From Bradyrhizobium frederickii (lineage in GTDB: Bacteria > Pseudomonadota > Alphaproteobacteria > Rhizobiales > Xanthobacteraceae), in assembly GCF_004570865.1 (NCBI RefSeq), contig NZ_SPQS01000007.1:186001-250000 (forward strand): DNA of 64,000 nt, in the 5' to 3' direction. Below are positions 28,903 to 37,757 of the stretch, in pieces. The notes beneath the pieces are model-generated. The model was given only the letters and a program-made list of their open reading frames with translations. It was not told where the DNA came from and did no database searches. The stretch's first letter is position 1, and every line of letters begins with the position of its first letter. Position numbers and translations under genes: made by a program.

Positions 28903-29122
28903 CCGCCTGATCTACATGGCCAACCAGATCGGCACGTTCTTCCGCAGCCAGGGCCACGGCAAGGCTGTGCCGGGGATTGCCGAGCACATCAAGAAATTCT
29001 GGGATCCCAGGATGAAGCGCGCGATCTTCGCCCATCTTGACGCCGGCGGCGCGGGCCTCGAGCCTGACGTCCGCGAGGCGCTCACCTCGTTGCAGGCTGC
29101 GTCCCTTCCAGCAGCGCCCTGA
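28892..29122 (+). CDS. fdsD: formate dehydrogenase delta subunit
   Basis: A 76-residue FdsD. The family pattern is clear: LIYMANQIGTFFRSQG at the N-terminus and IAEHIKKFWDPRMKRAI in the middle. FdsD is a small subunit needed for assembly or stability of the FdsABG complex. GGAGG precedes ATG at 28892 inside the end of fdhD. Its last 41 bases overlap the end of glnE on the other strand. Confidence 0.93.
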   Translation: MSPDRLIYMANQIGTFFRSQGHGKAVPGIAEHIKKFWDPRMKRAIFAHLDAGGAGLEPDVREALTSLQAASLPAAP

Positions 29123-32066
29123 ACACGCGCCGCACCTCGCCCTGCGTCTCCTTTACGCGCGCCTCGAGCGACGAGAAATCCGGCGCATCGCCGGCGCGCG
29201 CCATCACACGCTGCAGATCGTTGCCGGCGGTTTCGGGCTTGAAGCGGTCGCTGACGCACAGCCGCAGGATCTGAGTCAGATCGTGGTAGAGCCGCGCGGC
29301 TGCGCGCAATATCTCGGTCTCCGATTGCGGCAGGACGCCGAGCCTGCACGCGTTTTCCAGCACCTGCAAGGTGCCGACGTCCAGGATCTCCGGCTTGTCG
29401 TGCGCATGCACGAGCTGGAGATATTGCGCGATGAAGTCGATGTCGACCATGCCGCCGGCGGCATGCTTGAGATCCCAGCAATCGGCCTCGCCCTTCTCCT
29501 GGGCGATGGCGCGCCGCATGTCGGCGACGTCGTTGGCGGTGATGGCGGGATCGCGGCGGCGGGTCAGGACGTCGCGGATGACGCGCTCGATCCGTCGCCG
29601 GAATTCGGGCGAAGCCGACACCACGCGGGCGCGCGTCAGCGCCATATGCTCCCAGGTCCAGGCCTCGTTGGCCTGGTAATCCGCGAACGAGACGAGGCTC
29701 GAGGCCACCGGGCCGGCACGCCCCGAGGGACGCAGCCGCATGTCGATCTCGTAGAGCACGCCGTAATTGGTGCGCGTCGTGAACGCGCTGATCAGGCGCT
29801 GGGTCAGGCGGGCAAAATAATGCGCGCCCTGAAGCGATTTCGGCCCGTCGGAGTCCGGATGGTCGCTGTCGAAATCGTAGAGCAGGATAAGGTCGAGATC
29901 GGACGAGGCCGTCATCTCGCGGCTGCCGAGCCGTCCCATCGCGATGATCGCGGTCTCCTGCCCCTTGATCCGGCCGTGCTGGGCGGCGAAGCGGTCGGCG
30001 ACGAGGCCATGCACGGTGTGGACGATGCCTTCGGCGACGTCGGCGAAGGCCGTGCTGGCCTGCTGCGCCGAGACGGTGCCGGACAGGATCCGCGTGCCGA
30101 TCAGGAACAGGCTCTCCTGCCCGAACAGGCGCAGGCGATCCAGGAACTCTTCGTACGAGCCGGCATCCTGCACGGTCGCCGCTAGCCGTCCCGACAATTC
30201 CTGCCGGTCCGGCATGGCGCCGAAGAAGCGCGGATCGATCAGGCCGTCCATCAGCTGCGGCTGCCGCGCCAGCATCTCGCCGAGCCGGGGCGCCGCGCCC
30301 AGCACCAGCGCGACGAGCGCGACGAGCTCGCGGTTCTGGCCGAGCAGCGTGAACAGCCGGCCGCCGCGCTGCAAGGCCCCCAGGAATTGATCGAACGCGA
30401 CGACGGCGCGGTCCGGCTCCTCGGCATGGGCAAGTCCGTCGATCAGGGCGGGTACGAATTCGACGAAGGCGTTCCGCGTCGCCTCATTGCGGAACACGCG
30501 ATAGTCGCCGGTGACCCAGTCGCGCACGGTCTGCGCCACGGCGGCAGGCTTCTTGAAGCCCAGCGTCACGAGGTGCTGGAGCAGGCGCGGATCGTCAGGG
30601 CCCGCACTGTAATCGAGCGCCGGCAGCCTGGCCGTGCCGGTCGGATCGTCGCCCTCGAACAGCTTTTCGTAGTGCCCCTGCACGATCTTGAGCTGCCGCA
30701 AAAGGTCGCCCGCAAAGGCTTCGCGGTCCGGATAGCCGAAGAAGCGCGCAAAACGCTCGACCGCTTCCTTGTCTTCGGGCAGCGCGTGGGTCTGCTCGTC
30801 GGCGATCATCTGGAGGCGATGCTCGACCCGGCGCAGGAATTCGTACGCAATGGTCAGCTCGTCGCGCGCGGCTGGTGTGATCCAGTTGCTGGAGGCGAGA
30901 ATGTCGAGCGCCTTGAGCGTCGGCCGCACCCGCAATTCCGGATGGCGGCCGCCGGCGATCAATTGCTGGGTCTGCGCAAAAAACTCGATCTCGCGGATGC
31001 CGCCGCGGCCGACCTTGACGTTGTGCCCCTCCACCGCGACCTCGCTCTGGCCGCGATAGGTCTGCATCTGCCGCTTCATGTCGTGGACGTCGGCGAGCGC
31101 GGCGAAGTCGAGATGCTTGCGCCAGACGAACGGCGCGATCTCGGCCAACAGCGTCTCGCCTGCCCGGGCGTCGCCGGCGCAGGCACGCGCCTTGATCATC
31201 GCGGCGCGCTCCCAGGTGCGCCCTTCGCGCTCGTAATAGCTCAGCGCAGCGTCGCGCGAGATCGCCACCTGCGTCGAGGACGGATCGGGCCGCAGGCGCA
31301 GATCGACGCGGAAGACGTAGCCGTCATAGGTGCGCTGCTGGAGGATGCGCGCCATGCCCTGCGTGAGCCGGACGAAGAACGGCTGCGGCTCGATGTCCGC
31401 CGCCAGCGTCGTCGCATCGGGATCGAAGAACACGATGAGATCGATGTCGCTGGAATAGTTCAGCTCGTCCGCGCCCATCTTGCCCATGGCGAGCACGATC
31501 AGCCCGCAGCCCTCTTCGGGTGCCTCTGGATTGGGCGGCGCGAGCTTGCCGCGTGCGGCTTCCTGCCGCAGCAGGTATTGCAGCGCCGCCTGCACCGAGG
31601 ACACCGCGACATCGGTCAGCGCCGCCGTCACCCGCATCACCGGCCAGACCCCGCCGATGTCGCACAAGGCGGTCAGCAGCGCGGTCTCTGCTTTCATGCG
31701 GCGAAGCAGCCGCATCACCTCGGCCTCGTCCGCCGCCGCGAGCACCGCAGCCCTCGCCTCCGCGATGAGTTCCGCCAGATGCGAATCCGGATCGCATTCG
31801 AGCAGCCGGATCAGGCGCAAGGCGTCGGCGCGCACCAGATCGAACAGATAGGGCGAGAATTCCGCGATACCGGCCAGGATGTCCTTCGCGAAGGGATGCG
31901 CCAGCAGCGCTTCGAGACGGGCCGATTGGGCCGGCTCAAGCTCGCTCAGCCAGCTTTCAAGACGACGCTCGTCGGTTGTGGAAGCGGCAATATGGGGAGC
32001 TTCCGCGAAGCGCGCGGCCAGCCTCTCACCATGCTTGTCCGCGTTTCCCGGCGCGGAATGGTTCAT
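29082..32066 (-). CDS. glnE: bifunctional glutamine synthetase adenylyltransferase/adenylyl-removing enzyme
   Basis: A 994-residue GlnE that switches glutamine synthetase activity by adding or removing AMP on a tyrosine, under PII control. Two nucleotidyltransferase domains are present: the adenylyl-removing domain with GKMGADELNYSSDIDLIVFFD near residue 200, and the adenylylating domain with GRLGSREMTASSDLDLILLYD near residue 715; the Asp-x-Asp metal sites are intact in both. Length is normal. It starts with a four-base ATGA overlap with the histidine kinase upstream, so both are co-transcribed. It converges with fdsD. Confidence 0.95.
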   Translation of the reverse strand: MNHSAPGNADKHGERLAARFAEAPHIAASTTDERRLESWLSELEPAQSARLEALLAHPFAKDILAGIAEFSPYLFDLVRADALRLIRLLECDPDSHLAELIAEARAAVLAAADEAEVMRLLRRMKAETALLTALCDIGGVWPVMRVTAALTDVAVSSVQAALQYLLRQEAARGKLAPPNPEAPEEGCGLIVLAMGKMGADELNYSSDIDLIVFFDPDATTLAADIEPQPFFVRLTQGMARILQQRTYDGYVFRVDLRLRPDPSSTQVAISRDAALSYYEREGRTWERAAMIKARACAGDARAGETLLAEIAPFVWRKHLDFAALADVHDMKRQMQTYRGQSEVAVEGHNVKVGRGGIREIEFFAQTQQLIAGGRHPELRVRPTLKALDILASSNWITPAARDELTIAYEFLRRVEHRLQMIADEQTHALPEDKEAVERFARFFGYPDREAFAGDLLRQLKIVQGHYEKLFEGDDPTGTARLPALDYSAGPDDPRLLQHLVTLGFKKPAAVAQTVRDWVTGDYRVFRNEATRNAFVEFVPALIDGLAHAEEPDRAVVAFDQFLGALQRGGRLFTLLGQNRELVALVALVLGAAPRLGEMLARQPQLMDGLIDPRFFGAMPDRQELSGRLAATVQDAGSYEEFLDRLRLFGQESLFLIGTRILSGTVSAQQASTAFADVAEGIVHTVHGLVADRFAAQHGRIKGQETAIIAMGRLGSREMTASSDLDLILLYDFDSDHPDSDGPKSLQGAHYFARLTQRLISAFTTRTNYGVLYEIDMRLRPSGRAGPVASSLVSFADYQANEAWTWEHMALTRARVVSASPEFRRRIERVIRDVLTRRRDPAITANDVADMRRAIAQEKGEADCWDLKHAAGGMVDIDFIAQYLQLVHAHDKPEILDVGTLQVLENACRLGVLPQSETEILRAAARLYHDLTQILRLCVSDRFKPETAGNDLQRVMARAGDAPDFSSLEARVKETQGEVRRVFRALLEGTQPATR

Positions 32067-33523
32067 GCCACCTTCTGTGGCACATCCGGTATTGGCGGAG
32101 CAACCCTGTCGCCGGCGCCCGCGCGCGCGGGGAGCATCAGCGTGGCGACGAGGCCGGGCTGGGCGTCGCCCAACCTCAACTCACCGCCGTGCAATGTGGC
32201 AACCGCGGAAGCGAGGCTGAGGCCGAGGCCGGAGCCCGGCAGCGTGCGGCTCGCTTCCAGGCGCACGAATCGTTCGACGGCATGCTTGCGGTCGGCCTCG
32301 GGGATGCCGGGACCGCGATCGGTGACGCTGAGCAGCACCTGGTCGCCGTCGCGCCTGGCCTCGATCAGAATCGGCCGGGCCTCCATGCTGACCACGGTTC
32401 CGCCGGTCTGCGCCACCGGCTTGCCGTATTTGATCGCGTTCTCGACCAGATTGGCGAGCGCCTGGCTGACCAATTCGCGGTTGGCGTGAATCGGCGTTGG
32501 CTCGGCCTTGACCTTCAAGGTCATGCCGTCGTCCTCGGCGAGCGGCTCGTAGAGCTCGTGGATGCCGCCCGCGACCTCGGCCGCGTCGAAATCATCCATG
32601 TTGCCGCGCGCCTGCCCGGACTCGGCGCGCGCGATCATCAACAGCGCGTTGAAGGTGCGGATCAGGCCGTCGGATTCCTCGATGGTCCGCTCCAGCGCCG
32701 CCCGGTAATCGGCTTCGCAGCCGGATTTGGCCAGCGCCTCCTCGGCGCGGTTGCGCAGCCGCGTCAGCGGCGTCTTGAGATCATGGGCGATGTTGTCGGA
32801 GACCTCCTTCAGCCCCGCCATCAGCGCCTCGATCCGTTCCAGCATGGCGTTAAGATTCTCGGCAAGACGATCGAGCTCGTCGCCGCTGCGTCCGACCGGC
32901 AGGCGCTCGCTGAGATCGCCCGACATGATGCGCTGCGCGGTCCCCGTCATGGCGTCGATGCGTCGGAGCACGCGGCGCGCAACGAAGACGCCGCCGCCGA
33001 GACCGAGCACGACGACGATCAGGATCGACCATTGCGCGGCCTTGGCGACGATGCCGAACAGCCGCCGCCGCTCGGCGAGGTCGCGGCCGATCAGGAGGCG
33101 AAAGCCGTTCTCCAGTTCGGTGACGCGCACTAGCGCGCGATGGTCGCGGTCGTCGGCGTCCTCGAGGCGCCGGTAGGCGGTCTCCGACCAGCCGCGCGTC
33201 GCCATCACGCCGGGCGCCAGCGAGCCGACATTGCCGGCGATCGCCTGCCCGGTCGGCGTGGTCACGAGATAGAGGTTGGCGCCCGGCCGCAGCGCCCGGT
33301 ATTCGATCGCCAGCACGAGGCCGCGCAGGCCCCTGCGGCCGTAGAGCTCGGAGATCTCCGAGGTCTCGGCATTGACCGTCTGCGTGATCTCCTCGGTGAT
33401 CAGCCGCCGCGTATTCCAGGCGAAATAGGCCAGCAGCGAGGCTGCGAACATCGCGAACAGCAGCAGATAGACCAGCGTGAGCCGGAATGCCGTGGTGCGG
33501 ACGAGTTTACCGAATGCCGTCAC
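32063..33523 (-). CDS. OmpR-partner type sensor histidine kinase (HAMP)
   Basis: A 486-residue EnvZ-like kinase. TM1 is about residues 14-36 and TM2 about 164-184 (WSILIVVVLGLGGGVFVA), enclosing a sensor domain of about 125 residues. HAMP follows (RRIDAMTGTAQRIMSGDLSERL), then the H-box NIAHDLKTPLTRLR with phospho-His247, and HATPase boxes LANLVENAIKYG, DRGPGIPEADR and GSGLGLSLA. A GTG start is used. The upstream response regulator that should overlap this start survives only as a short remnant (33507-33560), so the kinase looks orphaned here, and its promoter probably lay in the lost DNA. It is coupled to glnE by ATGA. Confidence 0.9.
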   Translation of the reverse strand: MTAFGKLVRTTAFRLTLVYLLLFAMFAASLLAYFAWNTRRLITEEITQTVNAETSEISELYGRRGLRGLVLAIEYRALRPGANLYLVTTPTGQAIAGNVGSLAPGVMATRGWSETAYRRLEDADDRDHRALVRVTELENGFRLLIGRDLAERRRLFGIVAKAAQWSILIVVVLGLGGGVFVARRVLRRIDAMTGTAQRIMSGDLSERLPVGRSGDELDRLAENLNAMLERIEALMAGLKEVSDNIAHDLKTPLTRLRNRAEEALAKSGCEADYRAALERTIEESDGLIRTFNALLMIARAESGQARGNMDDFDAAEVAGGIHELYEPLAEDDGMTLKVKAEPTPIHANRELVSQALANLVENAIKYGKPVAQTGGTVVSMEARPILIEARRDGDQVLLSVTDRGPGIPEADRKHAVERFVRLEASRTLPGSGLGLSLASAVATLHGGELRLGDAQPGLVATLMLPARAGAGDRVAPPIPDVPQKVA

Positions 33524-33560
33524 GGATCATGTATCCAATTTCAGAGCCGCGTCTGCTATC
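33507..33560 (-). pseudogene. C-terminal remnant of an OmpR-family response regulator
   Basis: In the frame ending at TAA 33507-33509 the last codons read RRGSEIGYMIRDGIR, close to the RGxGYMxRD ending of OmpR/PhoB winged-helix regulators. It overlaps the kinase GTG by 17 bases, exactly as a two-component operon would. Upstream of about 33570 the homology stops and unrelated mobile-element remnants begin. Short, so moderate confidence only. Confidence 0.45.
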
Positions 33561-33750
33561 ACCGAGCATCGTCACCCTTCGTATTCTGCTTTATTTACAG
33601 TACCTTGGGTTCATAACCTATCGTCTGTCTTCGCCTAAAATCGCCGAACACCGGCCGGTCTTGGTAAAGAAGTGGTAAGGCGGCACATCCGCCCCTTTGA
33701 AAGTATCCGTGACGGTCACATCTGACTGGTTCCTCGTGGAACGACTGACC

Positions 33751-34050
33751 ATGGCGGGCAAAGCATCCGTGCCGGTAAGTGGTAAGCGAAAGGGGAACGT
33801 TAAAGTGGCGCTCAATTCGAACCAAGTTAAATCCCTGCAAGCTGGCGTTCATGCGGACACTGGGGGCTCTATCTGGTCGTGCGCAGGAGCGGTGATCGGG
33901 TGTGGGCCTTCCGTTTCACCGCCCCCGAGGGCAAACGGGCGCAGATGGAGTTCGCCGGGGTTGGCGACCGCGACAGCGCAGGGGGTGACGTTCTGACCCT
34001 AAGCAGCGCGCGCGAGAAGGCACGCGAATACAAGGTTGCATTGAAGCGCG
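33751..34050 (+). pseudogene. N-terminal fragment of a phage/ICE-type tyrosine integrase, frameshifted
   Basis: From ATG 33751 the frame reads VALNSNQVKSLQAGVHADTGG and then must shift by one base at about 33863 to continue LYLVVRRSGDRVWAFRF, TAPEGKRAQMEFAGVGD and LTLSSAREKAREYKVALKRE. Together this is the DUF4102 arm-binding domain of CP4-57-like integrases. The core-binding and catalytic domains are absent: the match stops near 34050, where a relaxase fragment on the other strand begins. The frameshift and truncation make it dead. Confidence 0.7.
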
Positions 34051-34322
34051 AGGGCATCGAGGTCGCCGGACTTGACCCGCACGATCCGGGCCTTGACCAC
34101 GACACGGCGCTGGCCAGAGCTTCGTCCGCGCCCGGCCGACACCGCACCTTGCGCGTGGCCGCGGCCGATGCGCCCGCCGCTGAACAAGGAGGCCGTCCGC
34201 GCACCGGCGCCGGTCTTGGCTACCTCTTGCCGGACACGTCGAAGATAGCTGGTCGCTTTCCTGGCTCTGCGGTTGCCGATCCGTCCAAGATTCACCTCGA
34301 ACTCGTCGTCGATCTCTCGCAT
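34050..34322 (-). pseudogene. N-terminal fragment of an ICE relaxase (VirD2/TraI-like, DUF3363 type)
   Basis: From ATG at 34322 the minus strand reads DDEFEVNLGRIGNRRARKAT, SYLRRVRQEVAKTGAG, then FSGGRIGRGHAQGAV and RRVVVKARIVRVKSGDLDAL. This matches the start of rhizobial conjugative-element relaxases, which open with a DDxFxxxxGR segment, a basic linker and RRVxVKxRxVR. The catalytic Tyr/His region is lost; homology ends where the integrase fragment begins. Recognition is from memory of the family. Confidence 0.5.
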
Positions 34323-34512
34323 GGCCCGCATCCAAATTTGGAGAAGACGCCGATATGTAAAGCCGACAAGCGCTCGCCAAGACGCAGACGCAATTGCCCA
34401 AGCTCGCCATTGCCTTGGGTCGAACCTGGCGCCAGCGAAGATACGGAGAGCGCCAAATCTTGGATGTGCAGACAAGGGCTTAGGCGCTCTATAGCGCCAG
34501 TGCTTTTATCTA

Positions 34513-34932
34513 AAGGCGACCAAGGAAGCGTTCGAAGGCGGCTGGTTTCACACCGGTGATCTCGGCGTGCTCGACGAGCACGGCTACGTCATCATCAAGG
34601 ACCGCTCCAAGGACATCATCATTTCCGGCGGCGAGAACATCTCCTCCGTCGAGGTCGAGGACATCCTCTACAAGCATCCCGGCGTGCTGTTCGCCGCGGT
34701 GGTCGCAAAACCCGATCCGAAATGGGGCGAAGTCCCTTGCGCCTTCGTCGAGTTGAAGGACGGCGCAAGCGCGACCGAGGCCGAGATCATCGCCTTCTAC
34801 CGTACACATATGAGCGGCTTCAAGACGCCCAAGGCCGTCGTGTTCGGACCGATCCCGAAGACCTCGACCGGCAAAATCCAGAAATTCCTGCTCCGCAACG
34901 AGGTCGGATCGGCGAAGGCGATCGCGGCCTGA
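34513..34932 (+). pseudogene. C-terminal stub of an acyl-CoA synthetase (AMP-binding)
   Basis: About 139 codons without a start, beginning [20 protein letters not shown] and continuing through the hinge [21 protein letters not shown] to the catalytic-lysine motif [13 protein letters not shown]. This is the mobile C-terminal domain of medium/long-chain acyl-CoA ligases; the large N-terminal domain with the P-loop is missing. The break coincides with the end of the mobile-element remnants, so the gene was cut by the same rearrangement. It cannot act as a ligase. Confidence 0.85.
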
Positions 34933-35090
34933 GCTGATTGCTCCCTACGCATTGGAGAGCTTTTACCCGTCCAAATTGCTTGATAAAGCCGGTCAAGCAG
35001 GGCACTTTCCGGTCGGAATCGCCGATATCAACCCGGCGGACCATCCCGCTCAGCCTTCCCGCGTGAAGGCAAGCTTCCCACCGGGACACT

Positions 35091-35825
35091 ATGGCTGCGA
35101 CGCCCGCCGACAAGCTCAAGCTTTTTCGCATCCGCCGCGCGCCCAAAGGCGGGCGCAAGGCGGCGCCTGGCCCCGACATCGAAGGAAAAATCCTCGACGC
35201 GGCGGAATTCGTCTTTGGGCATTTTGGCTTCCGGGGAGCCACGACGGCACTGATTGCCAAGAAGGCCTCGATCGCAAAGCCGCACATCTACTACTATTTC
35301 GAAGATAAGGAAGATCTGTATCGCGCGGTGCTCGAACGCGCGATGAACATGTGGGCACGAGACATCGACAGTCTCGACATGACTTCCGACGTCGAGACCA
35401 TCCTAGTTCGCTACATTCACAGAAAAATCGATTTCTCGCGAGACCACCCTCATTTGTCGCGCATCTATGCCAACGAGATCATCAGCGGCGCGCAATTCAT
35501 CGGCAGCTTTATCGAGAAGGTCTCGACCCCGTTGCTGCTCGACAAAGTCAAGACGCTGGACCATTGGGCCGCGACTGGGGCCATCCGCCCGATCAGCGCC
35601 GTTGATCTTTTCTTCTGCATCTGGGCGATGACCCAGGCCTATGCTGATTTTTCGAGCCAGATGATCATCATGAAGCGCAAGAGACAGCTCGAGGAAGCTG
35701 ACTACGACGCGGCGAAGGCAACAATCGTCCAGCTCGTCCTCAGCGGACTCGGCCTTCAGGGTTACGACAGGTCGGCGGACCAGGCGCCCCCCGCAAAGCG
35801 GTCGAACACCAAGCGCGGCACTTAG
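35091..35825 (+). CDS. TetR-family regulator (RutR-like)
   Basis: A 244-residue repressor-type regulator. The helix-turn-helix lies at residues 28-70 (DAAEFVFGHFGFRGATTALIAKKASIAKPHIYYYFEDKEDLY). The C-terminal ligand domain (HPHLSRIYANEIISGAQF, WAMTQAYADFSSQM) resembles that of RutR/YcdC, which senses pyrimidines. The N-terminus is extended by about 25 basic residues. It precedes a nucleobase permease in the same direction, with a 330-base gap containing a tandem palindrome, and is the likely regulator of that permease. Confidence 0.87.
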   Translation: MAATPADKLKLFRIRRAPKGGRKAAPGPDIEGKILDAAEFVFGHFGFRGATTALIAKKASIAKPHIYYYFEDKEDLYRAVLERAMNMWARDIDSLDMTSDVETILVRYIHRKIDFSRDHPHLSRIYANEIISGAQFIGSFIEKVSTPLLLDKVKTLDHWAATGAIRPISAVDLFFCIWAMTQAYADFSSQMIIMKRKRQLEEADYDAAKATIVQLVLSGLGLQGYDRSADQAPPAKRSNTKRGT

Positions 35826-35996
35826 CCCCTTGTTTGGACGCCCATTTTTGGGCGCGAAACGGCTTCATCTGGCCTGGGCCTGCTTCATATCTGGCACGGG
35901 CGATCGGCTTATTCCTTGTTCAGCCCTTGGTTGTGGCACAAAAGTCTCACCAGTAACATCATCACTCGTCAAATCGCAAATTCGTGTTTGTAAAAG

Positions 35997-36040
35997 AATT
36001 TTATCGATCGTAAAATTATTTTATCGATCGTTATAACGAT
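35997..36040. promoter_or_regulatory. tandem AT-rich operator upstream of the NCS1 permease
   Basis: ATTTTATCGATCGT occurs at 35998-36011 and again at 36018-36031, exactly 20 bases (two helical turns) apart. The first copy sits in an inverted repeat (AATTTTA at 35997, TAAAATT at 36011); the second ends in the perfect palindrome ATCGTTATAACGAT (36027-36040). It lies about 115 bases before the permease start, as expected for two TetR dimers on one DNA face. Confidence 0.6.
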
Positions 36041-36154
36041 GGCATGTCGCTTGCTTCGATCCGATCGTCCCGCGTGGGGCGGGACATCAACGGCGGGGCC
36101 GCGGTTTCCAACGCACGCCTTGCTCCTGCGCCAACAACATTCGAGGTAGAGGAC

Positions 36155-37636
36155 ATGTCATCCAAGAGCGGCGACGTTCCCACGCTGATCATCACCGGTG
36201 CCCATCCGAAGCTCTATAACCATGACCTTGCGCCGACAGCACGGGAGGGACGGACCTGGGGTATATTTAGCCTGTTTGCGATGTGGATGTCGGACGTCCA
36301 CTCAGTCGGCGGCTACACATTCGCAGCAAGCCTGTTTTTTCTCGGCTTGACCGGATGGCAAGTTCTCATCTCGATGACGGTGGGCATCACGGCAGTCTAT
36401 TTCCTGATGAACCTCATCGGTCGCCCATCCCAGCGCTACGGCATCCCCTTCCCGGTCATGGCGCGCGTGTCGTTCGGGGTGATGGGAGCCAATCTTGCCG
36501 CCACGGTGCGCGGCGTGGTCGGCATCGTCTGGTACGGTGTCCAGACCTACTTCGCCTCTAAGGCGGTTCAGGTCCTGATCGTCACCTTGGTGCCCTCCGC
36601 CGCCGATCTCACACACAACAGCATAATTGGCCTGTCCACGCTCGCCTGGTTCAGCTTTCTCTTCATGTGGCTGTTCCAGCTCGTCATCTTCCTGAGTGGC
36701 ATGGAGCGCATCCGCCGCTTTATCGACTTCTGCGGGCCGGTGGTTTACGTCGTTATGTTCGCCCTCGCGATTTGGATGCTGTGGCAAACCGGCTTTTCGA
36801 GCCTGTCGCTTCAGCTCAGCTCGCCGCCGGCTTCCAACGCGGCAACGATCGGAGTGATGGCCAATGCCGCGATGCTGATCGTCGCCTACTTCTCGGCGCT
36901 CCTGCTCAACTTCGGCGACTTCGCCCGGTTCGCCAAGGACGAGGACGCCATGAGGATGGGGAATCTGCTCGGCCTGCCCGTCAATTTCCTGGTATTTTCG
37001 ATTATCACGGTGATCGTGACGGCCGGCACGCTGAAGGTGTTCGGGGAGGCGATCATGGATCCCGTCCTGATCGTCGAGAAGATCGGCAGCCCGATTATCG
37101 TCATCGTCGGCTCAATCACGTTCATCGTGGCAACCATGGGCATCAACATCGTCGCCAACTTCGTCTCGCCGGCCTACGACATCTCAAACCTAAATCCCGA
37201 GCGTATAGATTTCAGGATGGGCGGCCTTATCACGTCGATCCTGTCGGTGCTGGTCTGCCCCTGGCTATTCGTCGCGAGCCCCTCGGCTATCACGCTGTTC
37301 GTCAGCATCTTCGGCTCGACGCTCGGACCGATGTTCGGCATCATGATCGCCGACTACTATCTCGTCAAAAAGCAGATCGTGACGGTCGAGGACCTCTACA
37401 CGATGTCATCAACCGGCGCGTTCAACTACGAAGGGGGCTGGAATCATAGAGCGCTGATCGCTCTGGGACTATCGGGCACGCTGTCCATCGGATTGTCCCT
37501 GCTCGGCGCCTATGGACTTATCTTCAATGTCGGCGACTGGGGATGGCTCATCGGCGCCAGCGTCGGCGGATTGATCTACCGGGCCCTCTCAAAGGAGAAA
37601 AGGCCAGTCTCCGTCATTGTCGGAGCGGGCGAATGA
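36155..37636 (+). CDS. NCS1-family nucleobase:cation symporter
   Basis: A 493-residue permease with 12 predicted helices. The NCS1 N-terminal pattern is visible (HDLAPTAREGRTWGIFSLFAMWMSDVHS), as are the substrate-site helix motif FPVMARVSFGVMGANLAA and the C-terminal GPMFGIMIADYYLVKK. The family imports uracil, cytosine, allantoin, hydantoin or thiamine precursors with Na or H. ATG at 36155 has GAGGTAGAGG upstream and starts a normal NCS1 N-terminus; an earlier ATG at 36044 falls within the operator region and is not favoured. No degradative enzymes follow, so the substrate cannot be fixed. Confidence 0.88.
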   Translation: MSSKSGDVPTLIITGAHPKLYNHDLAPTAREGRTWGIFSLFAMWMSDVHSVGGYTFAASLFFLGLTGWQVLISMTVGITAVYFLMNLIGRPSQRYGIPFPVMARVSFGVMGANLAATVRGVVGIVWYGVQTYFASKAVQVLIVTLVPSAADLTHNSIIGLSTLAWFSFLFMWLFQLVIFLSGMERIRRFIDFCGPVVYVVMFALAIWMLWQTGFSSLSLQLSSPPASNAATIGVMANAAMLIVAYFSALLLNFGDFARFAKDEDAMRMGNLLGLPVNFLVFSIITVIVTAGTLKVFGEAIMDPVLIVEKIGSPIIVIVGSITFIVATMGINIVANFVSPAYDISNLNPERIDFRMGGLITSILSVLVCPWLFVASPSAITLFVSIFGSTLGPMFGIMIADYYLVKKQIVTVEDLYTMSSTGAFNYEGGWNHRALIALGLSGTLSIGLSLLGAYGLIFNVGDWGWLIGASVGGLIYRALSKEKRPVSVIVGAGE

Positions 37637-37757
37637 CATCCGGAGTTGCGGGTCGACCGCCATATTGGCAGCACGCCCGCAACATTCTGGGCATGCGCGT
37701 TCGGTCGAATGCGCATGCAAGCTCGATGCGACGTCACAGTGATCGTTGGAGATGTCG

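Noticed and set aside
30387..32489. A 700-codon plus-strand frame across glnE and the kinase start
   Set aside because: Antisense to glnE and spanning its boundary with the next gene; no family resemblance, low-complexity composition.
33570..33750. tRNA or attachment site for the integrase remnant
   Set aside because: I looked for a cloverleaf or a direct repeat with the 34.4-34.5 kb side and found none that I could support.
36044..36154. Start of the NCS1 permease at 36044
   Set aside because: It directly abuts the tandem operator, lacks an SD and adds 37 residues not typical of the family; 36155 has GAGGTAGAGG at correct spacing.
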